64,000 nt of DNA from Caulobacter henricii (GCF_001414055.1 NZ_CP013002.1:1116001-1180000); one strand, 5' to 3'. Shown: positions 1 to 9,412, counted from the first letter of the stretch. Numbers and translations are program-made. The notes: generated from the letters alone by a model not told the origin.

Positions 1-480
1 GAAGATTTCATGGGTTGGCTAGGGGCCAATTTCGACCCTTCGATCACCTGGAAGGATCTGGACTGGATCCGCGAGGTCTGGAAGGGGCCGCTGATCATCA
101 AGGGGGTGCTGGATCCGGAAGACGCCCGCGCCGCCGCTGATATCGGGGCAGATGGCGTTGTGGTCTCCAACCATGGCGGCCGGCAACTGGACGGTGTCCT
201 GTCCTCGGCCCGGGCCCTGCCGGCCATAGCCGAGGCCGTGGGTGACCGATTGACCGTTCTGGCGGATGGTGGGGTGCGTTCGGGTCTGGACGTGGTGCGG
301 ATGCTGGCCCTGGGAGCCAGGGGCGTCCTTCTGGGTCGGGCCTATGCCTATGCCCTGGCCGCCGGCGGCGAGGCCGGAGTGACCAGGCTGCTGGACCTGA
401 TCGACAAGGAGATGCGCGTGGCCATGGCCCTGACCGGCGCACGCACCATCGCCGACCTTGACCGGTCCATCCTGGCCTGA
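1..480 (+). CDS. lldD: FMN-dependent L-lactate dehydrogenase / alpha-hydroxy-acid oxidase, C-terminal part
   Basis: The gene enters from the left edge, so only about the last 159 codons are present and the start is not visible. The reading frame contains the family active-site segment SNHGGRQLD, whose His abstracts the substrate proton and whose Arg binds the carboxylate. It is followed by the FMN-phosphate-binding stretch around ADGGVRSG and GARGVLLGR. These enzymes oxidise L-lactate to pyruvate and pass electrons to the quinone pool (dehydrogenases) or to oxygen (oxidases). Lactate dehydrogenase is the usual assignment in proteobacteria, but a related 2-hydroxy-acid oxidase cannot be excluded without the N-terminal half. 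The next gene converges from the other strand 21 bp downstream. Confidence 0.82.
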   Translation, partial: EDFMGWLGANFDPSITWKDLDWIREVWKGPLIIKGVLDPEDARAAADIGADGVVVSNHGGRQLDGVLSSARALPAIAEAVGDRLTVLADGGVRSGLDVVRMLALGARGVLLGRAYAYALAAGGEAGVTRLLDLIDKEMRVAMALTGARTIADLDRSILA

Positions 481-501
481 AGCCAGGGCAGCCCCCGAAA
501 C

Positions 502-1518
502 TCAGGCCCCGGCCGCCTTCAGGACCGTACGCCCCACCTCGGCAATTGCGGCGTCGCGGGCGTCTTCCGGGGCCGTCGAGCCGCTCAGGAACACCGCCAC
601 GGCAAACTGGCGGCCGTCCTTGAGGCGGTAGAGGCCGATATCGTTGCTGGCCGGGGTCAGGCCCAGGTCGGTGCGGGCACCGCCGGTCTTGTGGGCCAGG
701 CTGGCCCCCTCCGGCAGGGCGGCTTTCAGCCGGCCCTGACCGGTTCTCGTCGCGGTCATGATGGCCAGTAACCGCTCGGTCGAGGCCCGGGAGATCAGGT
801 GCCCGGCCTGCAGCGCCGCCAGGAAGCGCACCGCCGCCAGGGGCGTGGCCGTGTCACGCGGATCGGTCAGATAGTCGGCCATGGCCCGGCGACGGGTGGC
901 CTCCGGGACGGCCAGCATCACCGGCTTGAAGGCCTGGCCCCGCCAGGCGGCGCGGAACGAGGCCATGCCGGCAATATCGGGCTGGAGTTGTCGCTCATAG
1001 CGATCGATCCGGAAGTCGGGAATGGCCTTCTGGGTCAGCCAGGCGGTCAGGGCGCCCGGTCCGCCGATCCGGTTCAGCAGCACGTCGGCGGCGGTGTTGT
1101 CGCTGGCCCCGCTGGCCGCTTCCAGCAGCTCGGCGACGCTGTAGTCTGTGCGTCCGGGCCAGGACTCGGCGATCGGGCTGAAGGGGGGCGACAGGTCGAT
1201 GTCCCGGATCGTGATCACCTCGTCCAGGCGGATCTCGCCCCGATCGACCCCCGACAGGACCGCCGCGCCCAGCGGCGCCTTGAACACGCTCTGCAGGGGA
1301 AACCGCCGGTCGCCGTTGAAGGTCACGGTCTGGCCGGTCTGGATGTCGCAGACGGCCACACCCAGCTGGCCGGGAGCCGCGCGATCGGCCACGGCCTGCA
1401 GGCTTTGGGTCAGGGCCTTGGCATCGAACACGGGCTCGAGCTGGCCCAGCATCGGGGCTTTCTCGGTACAGCCCGAGGTCACGGCAGCGGCAGACAGCAG
1501 AAAGGCGCGGCGATGCAT
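502..1518 (-). CDS. Class A beta-lactamase, predicted lipoprotein
   Basis: The 338-residue serine beta-lactamase starts with a short hydrophobic segment and lipobox (residues 1-17, ending TSGC), so it is probably anchored in a membrane facing the periplasm. The catalytic motifs are all in order: SVFK (Ser77 and Lys80), SDN (139-141), an omega-loop ERQLQ with the general-base Glu175, and KTG (277-279). The position equivalent to class A Asn170 is Gln179, which is atypical. I chose the ATG at 1518 because a lipoprotein signal begins there; the frame stays open a further 47 codons upstream, but that stretch lies in the intergenic region and overlaps the start of the divergent methyltransferase. 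It should hydrolyse beta-lactams; spectrum cannot be predicted. No ampR-like regulator is adjacent. Confidence 0.9.
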   Translation of the reverse strand: MHRRAFLLSAAAVTSGCTEKAPMLGQLEPVFDAKALTQSLQAVADRAAPGQLGVAVCDIQTGQTVTFNGDRRFPLQSVFKAPLGAAVLSGVDRGEIRLDEVITIRDIDLSPPFSPIAESWPGRTDYSVAELLEAASGASDNTAADVLLNRIGGPGALTAWLTQKAIPDFRIDRYERQLQPDIAGMASFRAAWRGQAFKPVMLAVPEATRRRAMADYLTDPRDTATPLAAVRFLAALQAGHLISRASTERLLAIMTATRTGQGRLKAALPEGASLAHKTGGARTDLGLTPASNDIGLYRLKDGRQFAVAVFLSGSTAPEDARDAAIAEVGRTVLKAAGA

Positions 1519-1611
1519 GGACGTGTTTCCCACGGCCGAACGCGGCCGTAAACGCGGGTCCCGCAGGGAGGGGACTTGCATCGGAACGCCCGGCGACGGC
1601 AAAGGGACGTC

Positions 1612-2400
1612 ATGAGCCCGTCTTCCGTTCCGCCCTGCGTGATCCTCAACGAACCCCAACTGGCCGAGAACATCGGCGCGGTCGCCCGGGTCATGGCCAA
1701 TTTCGGCCTGTCCGACCTGCGTCTGGTGCGGCCGCGCGACGGCTGGCCCCAGGAGCGGGCCTGGCCCTCAGCCTCCGGCGCCGACTGGCCGCTGGACAAT
1801 GCCAAGGTGTTCGACACCCTGGAAGCGGCGATCGCCGATCTGAAACTGGTCTTCGCCACCACAGCCCGGCCGCGCGAGACGCGCCTGCCGGTCCTGACCC
1901 CGCGCGAAGCCGCAGCCCAGCTCTCGGCGGATGTGGCGCTTGGCCGGGCGGTCGGGCTGCTGTTCGGTGGCGAACGGGCCGGGCTGGAGACCGATGACAT
2001 CGCCCTGTGCCAGGGCATTGTCAGCATCCCGATCGACGCGCGCTTCCGCTCCCTGAACCTGGCCCAGGCCGTGTCGATCACGGCCTATGAGTGGAAGATG
2101 ACGGTCGATGACCGGCCCTGGGTGAAGTTCGAGCAGAATGTCGAGGACCCGGCTGACCAGTCCAGCCTGCTCGGCCTCTATGGCCAGCTGGAAGACGAGC
2201 TGGAAAAGGCCGGTTTCTATCATCCGCCGGAGAAGAAGCCGTCGATGGTCCGCAACCTGCGGGCGCCCCTGGCCCGCGCCCGGCTGACCGAGCAGGAGGT
2301 GCGCACCTTCCGCGGCGTGGTCACCGCCCTGTCGCGCGGGCGCGGCCGGGTTCTGGCCAAGCTGGCGGCCAAGGGCGTGAAGGATGAGCCGGAAACCTAG
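1612..2400 (+). CDS. trmJ: TrmJ-type tRNA 2'-O-methyltransferase (SPOUT/TrmH family)
   Basis: The 262-residue protein has the SpoU/TrmH fold motifs in order: an N-terminal LNEPQLAENIGAVAR segment (the conserved Asn/Arg region), a central LLFGGERAGL and a C-terminal IPIDARFRSLNLAQAVSI, which together form the trefoil-knot S-adenosylmethionine site. Length and N-terminal layout match TrmJ, which methylates the ribose of nucleotide 32 in several tRNAs, rather than the longer TrmH/RlmB proteins. I prefer the ATG at 1612, preceded by AAAGGGA, over one 12 codons upstream. The C-terminal 80 residues form the helical dimerisation extension typical of this group. The gene is divergent from the beta-lactamase. 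Confidence 0.85.
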   Translation: MSPSSVPPCVILNEPQLAENIGAVARVMANFGLSDLRLVRPRDGWPQERAWPSASGADWPLDNAKVFDTLEAAIADLKLVFATTARPRETRLPVLTPREAAAQLSADVALGRAVGLLFGGERAGLETDDIALCQGIVSIPIDARFRSLNLAQAVSITAYEWKMTVDDRPWVKFEQNVEDPADQSSLLGLYGQLEDELEKAGFYHPPEKKPSMVRNLRAPLARARLTEQEVRTFRGVVTALSRGRGRVLAKLAAKGVKDEPET

Positions 2401-2484
2401 GCCCGCTTTCCGGCTGACAAAACTCCGAGACAGAGAGAACCCGGCCGCGCTAACCTGATTTCAAACAGATGTTGGGGGGGCGAT

Positions 2485-3762
2485 ATGAACCGTCGGGAAC
2501 TGCTGGCCGTGGCCGCGGCTCTTGGGCTGGTGCCGGGTCTCGCGCGCGCCCAGGGCGCGGATGCGGCGACCCTGGCGCGCGATGCCTGGCTGTTTGCCCT
2601 GCCGTGGATCGAGATGGCCACGACCCGGGCCCGGGTGTTCAAGCGCGGGGCGCGTCCCAACCGGATCTATCACCGTCGCAAGCTTTCCGATCACACCGAT
2701 CGCAGCGTCACGACGCCCAATAATGACACCCTCTATTCCCTGGCCTGGATCGACCTGACCCAGGGGCCGGTGACCCTGACGATCCCGGCCAGCGGCCAGC
2801 GCTATGTCTCGGCCGCGATCCTCAACATGTTCACCGACAATGACGTGGTGCTGGGCACGCGGGTCAATGGCGGGGCAGGGGGCGACTTCACGGTGGTGGG
2901 GCCCAGCCAGACGGCGACGGGCGACAGGGTCGTCAGGGTTCTGACCCCCCATGCCTGGATCCTGATCCGCACCCTGGTCGACGGTCCAGATGACCTGGCG
3001 GCGGCTCGAAAGGTCCAGAGCGGCTTCAAGGTCAGCGGTCCGAAGGCGGAGCGGCCCCCGGCCTATCTTGAGCGCGATGCCGACCCCGCAGCCTATTTCG
3101 CGACGGCCCGGGCCTTGCTGGCTGCCGATCCGCCGCGCCCCGAAGACGCGGCCTTCATCCAGCGGTCGGCGGGCCTGCTGACCGATGGCCCGTTCGACGC
3201 CGCAGCCCTGGCGGCCGGGGTCGCCCAGGCCCGGGCCGTCGCCAAACTGGCCTCGGGACGGGTCGCGTTCGTCAATGGCTGGTCCTATCCCAAGCCCAAT
3301 CTCGGCTATCACGGCGTCGACTATGGCTATCGCGCCATTGTCGCCCTGCAGGGTCTGGGAGCCCTGCCGGTGGCTGAAGCCATGTACATGAAGGCGGCCG
3401 GCGACAATAACAGCGGCCTGTTCAACGGCGACGGCCTCTACCGTCTGACCCTGCCGGCCCAGCTGCCGCTCGACGGTTTCTGGTCGCTGTCGATGTATGA
3501 GGCGACGGCGGACGGCCAGTACTTCTTCACGGACAATCCGATCGACCGCTACGCCATCGGCGACCGAACGCCGGGTCTGAAGCGCAATGCCGATGGGACC
3601 CTGGACCTCTGGATCAGCCGCAGCGATCCCGGCGGCGAGCGCAGCGTCAACTGGTTGCCGGCGCCCAAGGCCGGGCCGTTCTCGATGACCCTGCGCACCT
3701 ATCTGCCACGGGCCGACCTGCTGGAAGGCCGGTTCCGCTTCGACCCGATCGTAAAGGTCTAG
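2485..3762 (+). CDS. Exported DUF1254/DUF1214 protein
   Basis: The 425-residue protein begins with a signal sequence containing a twin-arginine-like NRRELL and a cleavage-type ARAQ near residue 22. It then shows the DUF1254 signature VTTPNNDTLYS (near residue 75) and a C-terminal DUF1214 half with TDNPIDRYAIGDRTPGL and LDLWIS. DUF1254/DUF1214 proteins are widespread in proteobacteria, but no reaction is firmly assigned to this subfamily. A strong G-rich ribosome site lies just before the ATG. The stop is 3 nt from the next gene, a paralogue without a signal peptide, so the two are surely co-transcribed. Their link to the downstream formaldehyde genes is inferred only from spacing. Confidence 0.85.
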   Translation: MNRRELLAVAAALGLVPGLARAQGADAATLARDAWLFALPWIEMATTRARVFKRGARPNRIYHRRKLSDHTDRSVTTPNNDTLYSLAWIDLTQGPVTLTIPASGQRYVSAAILNMFTDNDVVLGTRVNGGAGGDFTVVGPSQTATGDRVVRVLTPHAWILIRTLVDGPDDLAAARKVQSGFKVSGPKAERPPAYLERDADPAAYFATARALLAADPPRPEDAAFIQRSAGLLTDGPFDAAALAAGVAQARAVAKLASGRVAFVNGWSYPKPNLGYHGVDYGYRAIVALQGLGALPVAEAMYMKAAGDNNSGLFNGDGLYRLTLPAQLPLDGFWSLSMYEATADGQYFFTDNPIDRYAIGDRTPGLKRNADGTLDLWISRSDPGGERSVNWLPAPKAGPFSMTLRTYLPRADLLEGRFRFDPIVKV

Positions 3763-3765
3763 ACG

Positions 3766-5010
3766 ATGAGCGATCTGCGCGCCGCCGCCTGCGAGGCCTT
3801 TCTCTATACCCTTCCGCTGATCGAGATTGCCGCCGTCAGGGCCCGGGGGCTGGCGGTCGGGTCGCCGATGAATGCCTTCGCCTCGATGCGTAACCTGGCC
3901 GACCACCGGTCCCGGGCCGTGACGACGCCCAATAACGATACCCTTTACGCCACGGCCCAACTGGACCTGTCGGAAGGTCCCCTGACCCTGACCGTGCCGG
4001 CCTCGGGGGCGCGCTATGTGTCGCTGCAGCTGATGGATGCCTGGTCCAACAGCTTTGCGGTGCTGGGCACGCGGACGACAGGCCCTGATGGCGGGACCTT
4101 CACCCTGGTGGGACCTGACGAGGCCGCCCGCGTCGGGCCGGGCGTGATCCGCGCGCCGAGCCGGCATGTCTGGGCCCTGGCCCGCATCCTGGTGACGGGG
4201 CCTGAGGATCTGGAGGCCGCGCGCCTTGTACAGGCGGGTTTCACCGCCCAGGGACCGGCCGCGCCGCCGGTCGCCGCCCATGCCCGCCGCAGCGATCCCT
4301 GGCCGGCCTATTTCGCCAGTGCCGACCGGCTTATGAGCCAGAACCCGCCGCCCGCCAGCGACCTGGCCCTGTTGCGGCGGATTGCGCCTCTGGGTCTGGG
4401 GGACGGTCAGTTCGATCCGGAGGCCTTCACGGCCGAGCAGGGCGAGGCGATTGCGGCAGGGCTGGAAGACGGCCGCCGGGCCGCCCGTTCCGGTGGTGGC
4501 CTGTCCGGCGAAGGTTTCATCGAGGGCTGGGCCTATCCGCGCGCCAAGCTCGGTGACTTTGGCCAGGACTATATGCTGCGCGCCGCCGTCGCCCTGGGCG
4601 GTCTGGCGGCCCTGCCGCTGGTCGAGGCCACCTATCTGCGGGCCGGCCACAACGGTCAGGGCCTGTTCGACGGCACCCGCAACTGGCGCCTGCACATCCC
4701 CGCCGACCGGCCGATCCCGGTCGACTCCTTCTGGTCGCTCAGCCTCTATGAAGCGACGCCGGACAAGCAGTTCTTCTTCACGGAAAACCCGCTGAACCGT
4801 TATGCGATCGGCGACCGCACGCCGGGTCTGGTCTGGAATGCCGACGGCTCGCTGGACCTGTGGATCGGCCATGCCGAGCCCGATGCCGAGCGGGTCAGCA
4901 ACTGGCTGCCGGCCCCGGCCGGACCCTTTGCCCTGTTCATGCGTGCTTACCTGCCGCAGCCACACTTGCTAGACGGTGGCTACCGTCTGCCCCCCGTCGA
5001 GGAGATCTGA
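3766..5010 (+). CDS. DUF1254/DUF1214 protein, paralogue of the upstream gene
   Basis: This 414-residue protein aligns with its upstream neighbour through the whole length, sharing VTTPNNDTLYA, FWSLSLYEATPD and NRYAIGDRTPGLVWNADG. It differs in lacking any obvious signal peptide: it starts MSDLRAAACEAFLYTLP, directly in the domain. If correct, one copy acts in the periplasm and one in the cytoplasm, or the second is exported in complex with the first. The start is supported by AAAGG 10 nt upstream, inside the end of the previous gene. It ends 3 nt before the GTG of the formaldehyde dehydrogenase gene and supplies that gene's GAGGAG ribosome site. Function is unknown. Confidence 0.85.
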   Translation: MSDLRAAACEAFLYTLPLIEIAAVRARGLAVGSPMNAFASMRNLADHRSRAVTTPNNDTLYATAQLDLSEGPLTLTVPASGARYVSLQLMDAWSNSFAVLGTRTTGPDGGTFTLVGPDEAARVGPGVIRAPSRHVWALARILVTGPEDLEAARLVQAGFTAQGPAAPPVAAHARRSDPWPAYFASADRLMSQNPPPASDLALLRRIAPLGLGDGQFDPEAFTAEQGEAIAAGLEDGRRAARSGGGLSGEGFIEGWAYPRAKLGDFGQDYMLRAAVALGGLAALPLVEATYLRAGHNGQGLFDGTRNWRLHIPADRPIPVDSFWSLSLYEATPDKQFFFTENPLNRYAIGDRTPGLVWNADGSLDLWIGHAEPDAERVSNWLPAPAGPFALFMRAYLPQPHLLDGGYRLPPVEEI

Positions 5011-5013
5011 GTC

Positions 5014-6122
<1,109 letters not shown>

Positions 6123-6123
<1 letters not shown>

Positions 6124-6599
6124 TGCGAAAGCGGTTCGGGGCGTCGCTGATGCTGTTGGCAATGACGGCGTGTCGCGCCCCTGAACCGCTAACCAAGGAC
6201 GATCCGCCCGTAGCTGAAGCTGCGCCTCTGAAGCCTGGCCTGGTTATGCTCTCCGAGGCGTTTGCGGTCGTTTCCCCGGAAGGGTTCTCGCTCTCGAAAC
6301 CCGACAAGCAAATGGATTTCGACATCTATGAGGTTCGCAAGGGAGCGACGCCTTACGTGAAGATCTACGTTGGCAACTTTCCGACGTTTCCCACGGAGGG
6401 AGAGGAGCGCGCTGCTCCCAGCAAGCCGATCGTCCGGGATAGTGCGCGGATTACTCATCCAAGCGGTCTGACGACCGAAGAATTCCTTTTGCCCACTACG
6501 TCCAAGGATTGGCCTCGCGCTATCCACGTCTGGGCGCTGGAAGTGCCGGGCGATCAGGAAGTCGCCAATCGCATCGCCTCGGGCATAACCGCTAGGTAG
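6123..6599 (+). CDS. Small predicted lipoprotein inside the formaldehyde operon
   Basis: The 158-residue protein starts with a basic, hydrophobic leader ending in the lipobox LAMTAC (Cys17), so it should be lipidated and periplasm-facing. The mature part is a soluble domain with no motif I recognise. Its ATG shares bases with the stop of frmA (TGATG), indicating translational coupling, and the S-formylglutathione hydrolase gene begins 7 nt after its stop. Its GC content and codon choice look lower and less biased than the flanking genes, which suggests it was inserted between two genes that usually sit side by side. No function can be assigned. Confidence 0.75.
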
Positions 6600-6606
6600 C
6601 AAACAC

Positions 6607-7440
6607 ATGACCGTCGAAATCACCGCCACCCACCGCCTGCACGACGGCGCCCTGCGCTACTGCAAGCACGTCAGCGCCAGCACCGGCACGCCGATGAAGT
6701 TCACGGTGTGGACGCCGGACGGGGAGGGGCCGTTTCCCTATCTCGTCTGGCTGTCGGGCCTGACCTGCACCGAAGACAACTTCACCACCAAGTCCGGCGT
6801 CTATGAGCACGCCGCCCGGTTCGGGATCGCCATCGTCGCGCCCGACACTTCGCCGCGTGGTGAAGGCGTTGCCGACGATCCGGCCTATGACCTGGGGCAG
6901 GGGGCGGGCTTCTATGTCGACGCCACGCAAGCGCCCTGGGCGCCGCACTTCCAGATGTATTCCTATGTCACCAAGGACCTGCTGGAGGCCGTCGACGGCG
7001 CCTTCCCGCTGGACCCGGCCCGGCGAGGGATCTTCGGTCACTCGATGGGCGGCCACGGGGCCCTGACCCTCGCCCTGCGCAACCCCGACCTTTTCAAGTC
7101 GGTCAGCGCCTTTTCGCCCATCGTCTCACCGCTGAACTGCCCGTGGGGCGACAAGGCGATGACCGCCTATCTGGGCGAGGACCGCGCCGCCTGGCGGGCC
7201 CACGACGCCTGCGCCCTGATCGAGGACGGAGCAGGGCAAAGCTTCGACGACATCCTGATCGAACAGGGCCTGGCCGACAGTTTCCTCGAGAACCAGCTGA
7301 AGCCTGAACTGATCGAGGCTGCCGCTACGAAGGCCGGCCGCAAGATCACGGTGCGACGCCAGGACGGCTACGACCATAGCTACTTCTTCATCACGTCGTT
7401 CATCGGCGAGCACCTGGCCTGGCACGCGCAAAGATTGTAG
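6607..7440 (+). CDS. fghA: S-formylglutathione hydrolase
   Basis: The 277-residue esterase D-family alpha/beta-hydrolase hydrolyses S-formylglutathione to formate and glutathione, the second step of formaldehyde detoxification. The nucleophile sits in GHSMGGHGAL, and the catalytic His is in the C-terminal GYDHSYFFI, a family hallmark. The oxyanion-hole segment LSGLTCTEDNF is also typical. Length equals that of known FrmB/FghA proteins. The gene is the last of the unit that starts at 2485. The following 52 bp before the antitoxin gene hold no clear terminator. Confidence 0.93.
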   Translation: MTVEITATHRLHDGALRYCKHVSASTGTPMKFTVWTPDGEGPFPYLVWLSGLTCTEDNFTTKSGVYEHAARFGIAIVAPDTSPRGEGVADDPAYDLGQGAGFYVDATQAPWAPHFQMYSYVTKDLLEAVDGAFPLDPARRGIFGHSMGGHGALTLALRNPDLFKSVSAFSPIVSPLNCPWGDKAMTAYLGEDRAAWRAHDACALIEDGAGQSFDDILIEQGLADSFLENQLKPELIEAAATKAGRKITVRRQDGYDHSYFFITSFIGEHLAWHAQRL

Positions 7441-7492
7441 GGTTGCGAGCTACACCCGTTGCCGCAGGCGACAGGTGTGGTAGTCTTTTGCT

Positions 7493-7672
7493 ATGGTTCC
7501 TGAGCCCTCCATCTTCGATGAGGTGGACGCCGCCAGCGAAGAGGCTGCGGACGCCGAAGGTCTGGCTGACATCGCCGCAGGCCGGGTGGTACCCCATGCA
7601 GAAGTCTCGGCCTGGCTTGAGACTTGGGGCACGCCAGATGAGAAACCCATGCCTGCGTCGTGGCTGAAGTAG
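7493..7672 (+). CDS. Small antitoxin of a ParE/RelE-type toxin-antitoxin pair
   Basis: A 59-residue acidic protein starts at ATG 7493 and overlaps the toxin gene by 13 nt. It has an acidic N-terminal half (SIFDEVDAASEEAADAEG) followed by a conserved-looking helix-rich end ADIAAGRVVPHAEVSAWL and WGTPDE. That ending resembles short antitoxins found before alphaproteobacterial ParE-type toxins. The acidic composition, size, order (antitoxin first) and overlap are the standard arrangement. It has no strong Shine-Dalgarno sequence. The DNA-binding part typical of ParD or RelB is short or absent, so autoregulation is uncertain. Confidence 0.75.
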   Translation: MVPEPSIFDEVDAASEEAADAEGLADIAAGRVVPHAEVSAWLETWGTPDEKPMPASWLK

Positions 7673-7926
7673 TCTGGTCGCGTCGGGCGCTTTCCGACCT
7701 ATTCGCAATCCGGGCCTATATTGGCCAATTCAGCCCTCTCGCCGCGCAGCGCATGGCTCGCAGGCTTCGGGTGGCCGGGGACAGTCTTGTGAACCACCCT
7801 GATCGGGGTCGTCTGGTCACAGCGACCATACGGGAGCTGGTGGTCATTTCGCCCTACATCATCCGCTATCAGATCACGGGCGATCGGGTGAACGTCATCC
7901 GTATCCGGCACGCCGCCCAGTTGTGA
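7660..7926 (+). CDS. ParE/RelE superfamily toxin
   Basis: The 88-residue basic protein has the ParE-type pattern: an N-terminal VVWSRRALSDLFAIRAYI helix pair, a middle NHPDRGRLV, and a C-terminal beta strand block RELVVISPYIIRYQI and VNVIRIRHAAQ. Proteins of this family either poison DNA gyrase (ParE) or cut mRNA on the ribosome (RelE). The HPDRGR segment favours the ParE-like branch, but the target cannot be decided from sequence. The start is GTG at 7660, inside the antitoxin gene, so translation is coupled to it. Confidence 0.85.
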   Translation: MAEVVWSRRALSDLFAIRAYIGQFSPLAAQRMARRLRVAGDSLVNHPDRGRLVTATIRELVVISPYIIRYQITGDRVNVIRIRHAAQL

Positions 7927-8002
7927 ACATTCGGTAATTCATCCTGGGTTCAGGCGGCGGGCGCTCTTCTCACGGTCAAGTTTGTACCGGAGGGGAACCC
8001 CA

Positions 8003-8377
8003 ATGAAATTCGCTTCGCTTGCGGCCGTCATCGCGCTGGCCTTCACCACCTCGGCCTGTGTGATCATCGACGCTGATGATCACCCCGATACCTCGGTCAA
8101 TATCAGCAAGACCGATCTCGAGCCGATACAGGGCGCGACCATCGACAAGGGCGACCTGGTGATCCGGGTGTCGTCCAACGGCTGTACCAATGCCGCCGAT
8201 TTTGCCGTCGAGAGCAGCCGCCGCGACGGCACCGCCAGCTTCGCCTTCACCCGCAAGCGGCCGGACCTGTGCCGGGCCCTGATGGCCGAGGGCGTCGACC
8301 TGCGCTTCCCGCTGGACGCCTATGGCGTGGAGCGCGGTGCCAAGGTGCGCGTGCGCAATCCGCTCGTGCGGCCGTAG
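8003..8377 (+). CDS. Small lipoprotein, paralogue of the one at 11170
   Basis: The 124-residue protein has a signal peptide ending in a TSAC lipobox (Cys19). The mature region contains SNGCTNAADFAVES, a FAFTRKRPDLC segment and a C-terminal VRVRNPLVRP. The two cysteines after the lipid-bearing one (in NGCT and PDLC) are shared with the lipoprotein at 11170, suggesting a disulfide in a small periplasmic domain. I chose ATG 8003 because GGAGGGG lies 8 nt upstream. Function is unknown; it is alone between the toxin gene and the rpsD leader. Confidence 0.8.
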   Translation: MKFASLAAVIALAFTTSACVIIDADDHPDTSVNISKTDLEPIQGATIDKGDLVIRVSSNGCTNAADFAVESSRRDGTASFAFTRKRPDLCRALMAEGVDLRFPLDAYGVERGAKVRVRNPLVRP

Positions 8378-8401
8378 GGCGATTTGGAGGGGCGGCGCGA
8401 G

Positions 8402-8430
8402 TTGACTCCCCGTCGCCCCTCCGTCATAAA
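8402..8430 (+). promoter_or_regulatory. Candidate sigma-70 promoter for rpsD
   Basis: TTGACT (8402-8407) is followed after 17 nt by CATAAA (8425-8430). This matches a housekeeping promoter well for this GC-rich sequence and lies about 125 nt before the rpsD start, leaving a long leader. Confidence 0.5.
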
Positions 8431-8506
8431 CCGCGCCTTCCCGCCGCCGGCTCGCCGTGTGGCGCGGGAACATATGACGGACTGATGCGACGCCGCCGTT
8501 GAGATC

Positions 8507-8528
8507 GCGCCTCTACTAATTGAGGCGC
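8507..8528 (+). promoter_or_regulatory. Leader hairpin before rpsD
   Basis: GCGCCTC (8507-8513) and GAGGCGC (8522-8528) form a perfect 7-bp stem with an 8-nt A/T-rich loop, 28 nt upstream of the rpsD ATG. There is no T-run, so it is not a terminator. S4 represses its own translation in some bacteria, so a regulatory role is possible but not shown. Confidence 0.4.
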
Positions 8529-8556
8529 CGGCCCGGATCGAACTGAAGAGACTAAG

Positions 8557-9174
8557 ATGTCCAAGCGCCATAGCGCCAAGTACAAGATCGATCGCCGTAT
8601 GGGCGAAAACCTCTGGGGCCGGCCCAAGTCGCCGGTCAACCAGCGGTCCTACGGCCCCGGCCAGCACGGTCAGCGCCGCAAGCAAAAGGTTTCCGACTTC
8701 GGTCTGCAGCTGCGCGCCAAGCAAAAGCTGAAGGGCTACTACGGCAACCTGACCGAGAAGCAATTCTCGCGCACCTACGAGGAAGCCGCCCGCCGCAAGG
8801 GCAACACCTCGGAAAACCTCATCTCGCTGCTCGAGTCGCGCCTGGACGCCATTGTCTATCGCGCCAAGTTCGTGCCGACCGTGTTCGCCGCCCGCCAGTT
8901 CGTGAACCACGGCCACGTGACCGTGAACGGCAAGCGCGTCAACATCGCGTCGTACCGCTGCAAGGCCGGCGACGTCATCGCCGTCCGTGAGCGTTCGCGC
9001 AACATGGCCCTGGTGCTGGAAGCCGTCGCCTCGGCCGAACGCGACTTCGCCGAATATGTCACCGTCGACGTCAAGGGCCTGTCGGCCACCTTCGTCCGCG
9101 CTCCGGAACTGTCGGAAGTGCCGTATCCGGTGAAGATGGAACCGAACCTCGTCGTCGAATTCTACGCTTCGTAA
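8557..9174 (+). CDS. rpsD: 30S ribosomal protein S4
   Basis: The 205-residue protein is the small-subunit assembly protein S4, which binds the 5' domain of 16S rRNA. The N-terminal part carries the S4 rRNA-binding helices ([22 protein letters not shown]). The S4 RNA-binding domain begins near residue 95 with [10 protein letters not shown] and continues through [15 protein letters not shown]. The cysteine cluster of zinc-binding S4 proteins is absent, as in the zinc-free form usual in alphaproteobacteria. It stands alone, outside the alpha operon, with its own long leader and a strong terminator immediately after. Confidence 0.97.
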   Translation: MSKRHSAKYKIDRRMGENLWGRPKSPVNQRSYGPGQHGQRRKQKVSDFGLQLRAKQKLKGYYGNLTEKQFSRTYEEAARRKGNTSENLISLLESRLDAIVYRAKFVPTVFAARQFVNHGHVTVNGKRVNIASYRCKAGDVIAVRERSRNMALVLEAVASAERDFAEYVTVDVKGLSATFVRAPELSEVPYPVKMEPNLVVEFYAS

Positions 9175-9203
9175 GAAGCCCTTCGACCTCGAAGACCTAT
9201 CGG

Positions 9204-9235
9204 AAAGGCCCCGGAGCGATCCGGGGCCTTTTTCG
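9204..9235 (+). terminator. Rho-independent terminator of rpsD
   Basis: A perfect 12-bp stem (9204-9215 with 9220-9231) closes a GCGA loop and runs into a T5 tract. It lies 30 nt after the rpsD stop codon. Confidence 0.9.
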
Positions 9236-9298
9236 TTTGGCACTCTGGCAAATCCCTCTTTGGGATAGGGCTATCGCATAGGGATTAAGCTCCAAAAT

Positions 9299-9412
9299 CT
9301 GTCATCCCGGACAAGCTCGGCGAAGCCGGGCGAAGATCCGGGACCGACCTGGAACGCGGCGCTTAGGCGTCGGTCCCGGATCTTCGCGCTGCGCGCTCGT
9401 CCGGGATGACAG
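9299..9412. repeat. Long imperfect inverted repeat (REP-like element)
   Basis: The left end CTGTCATCCCGGAC is mirrored by GTCCGGGATGACAG at the right end. A second inner pair of arms, CGAAGATCCGGGACCGAC and GTCGGTCCCGGATCTTCG, also matches perfectly. The element could fold into one large cruciform or RNA hairpin of about 114 nt. It contains no gene. The design (TCATCCCGG...CCGGGATGA ends) is that of the dispersed intergenic palindromic repeats seen in many alphaproteobacteria; I see no second full copy in this window. Confidence 0.75.

Noticed and set aside
2461..4965. 834-codon open frame on the minus strand opposite the DUF1254 genes
   Set aside because: It is a high-GC shadow of two clear genes. 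Its Gly/Arg/Gln-rich sequence has no domain.
7443..7667. 74-codon frame overlapping the antitoxin
   Set aside because: It is in another frame from the antitoxin, with no ribosome site or conserved pattern.
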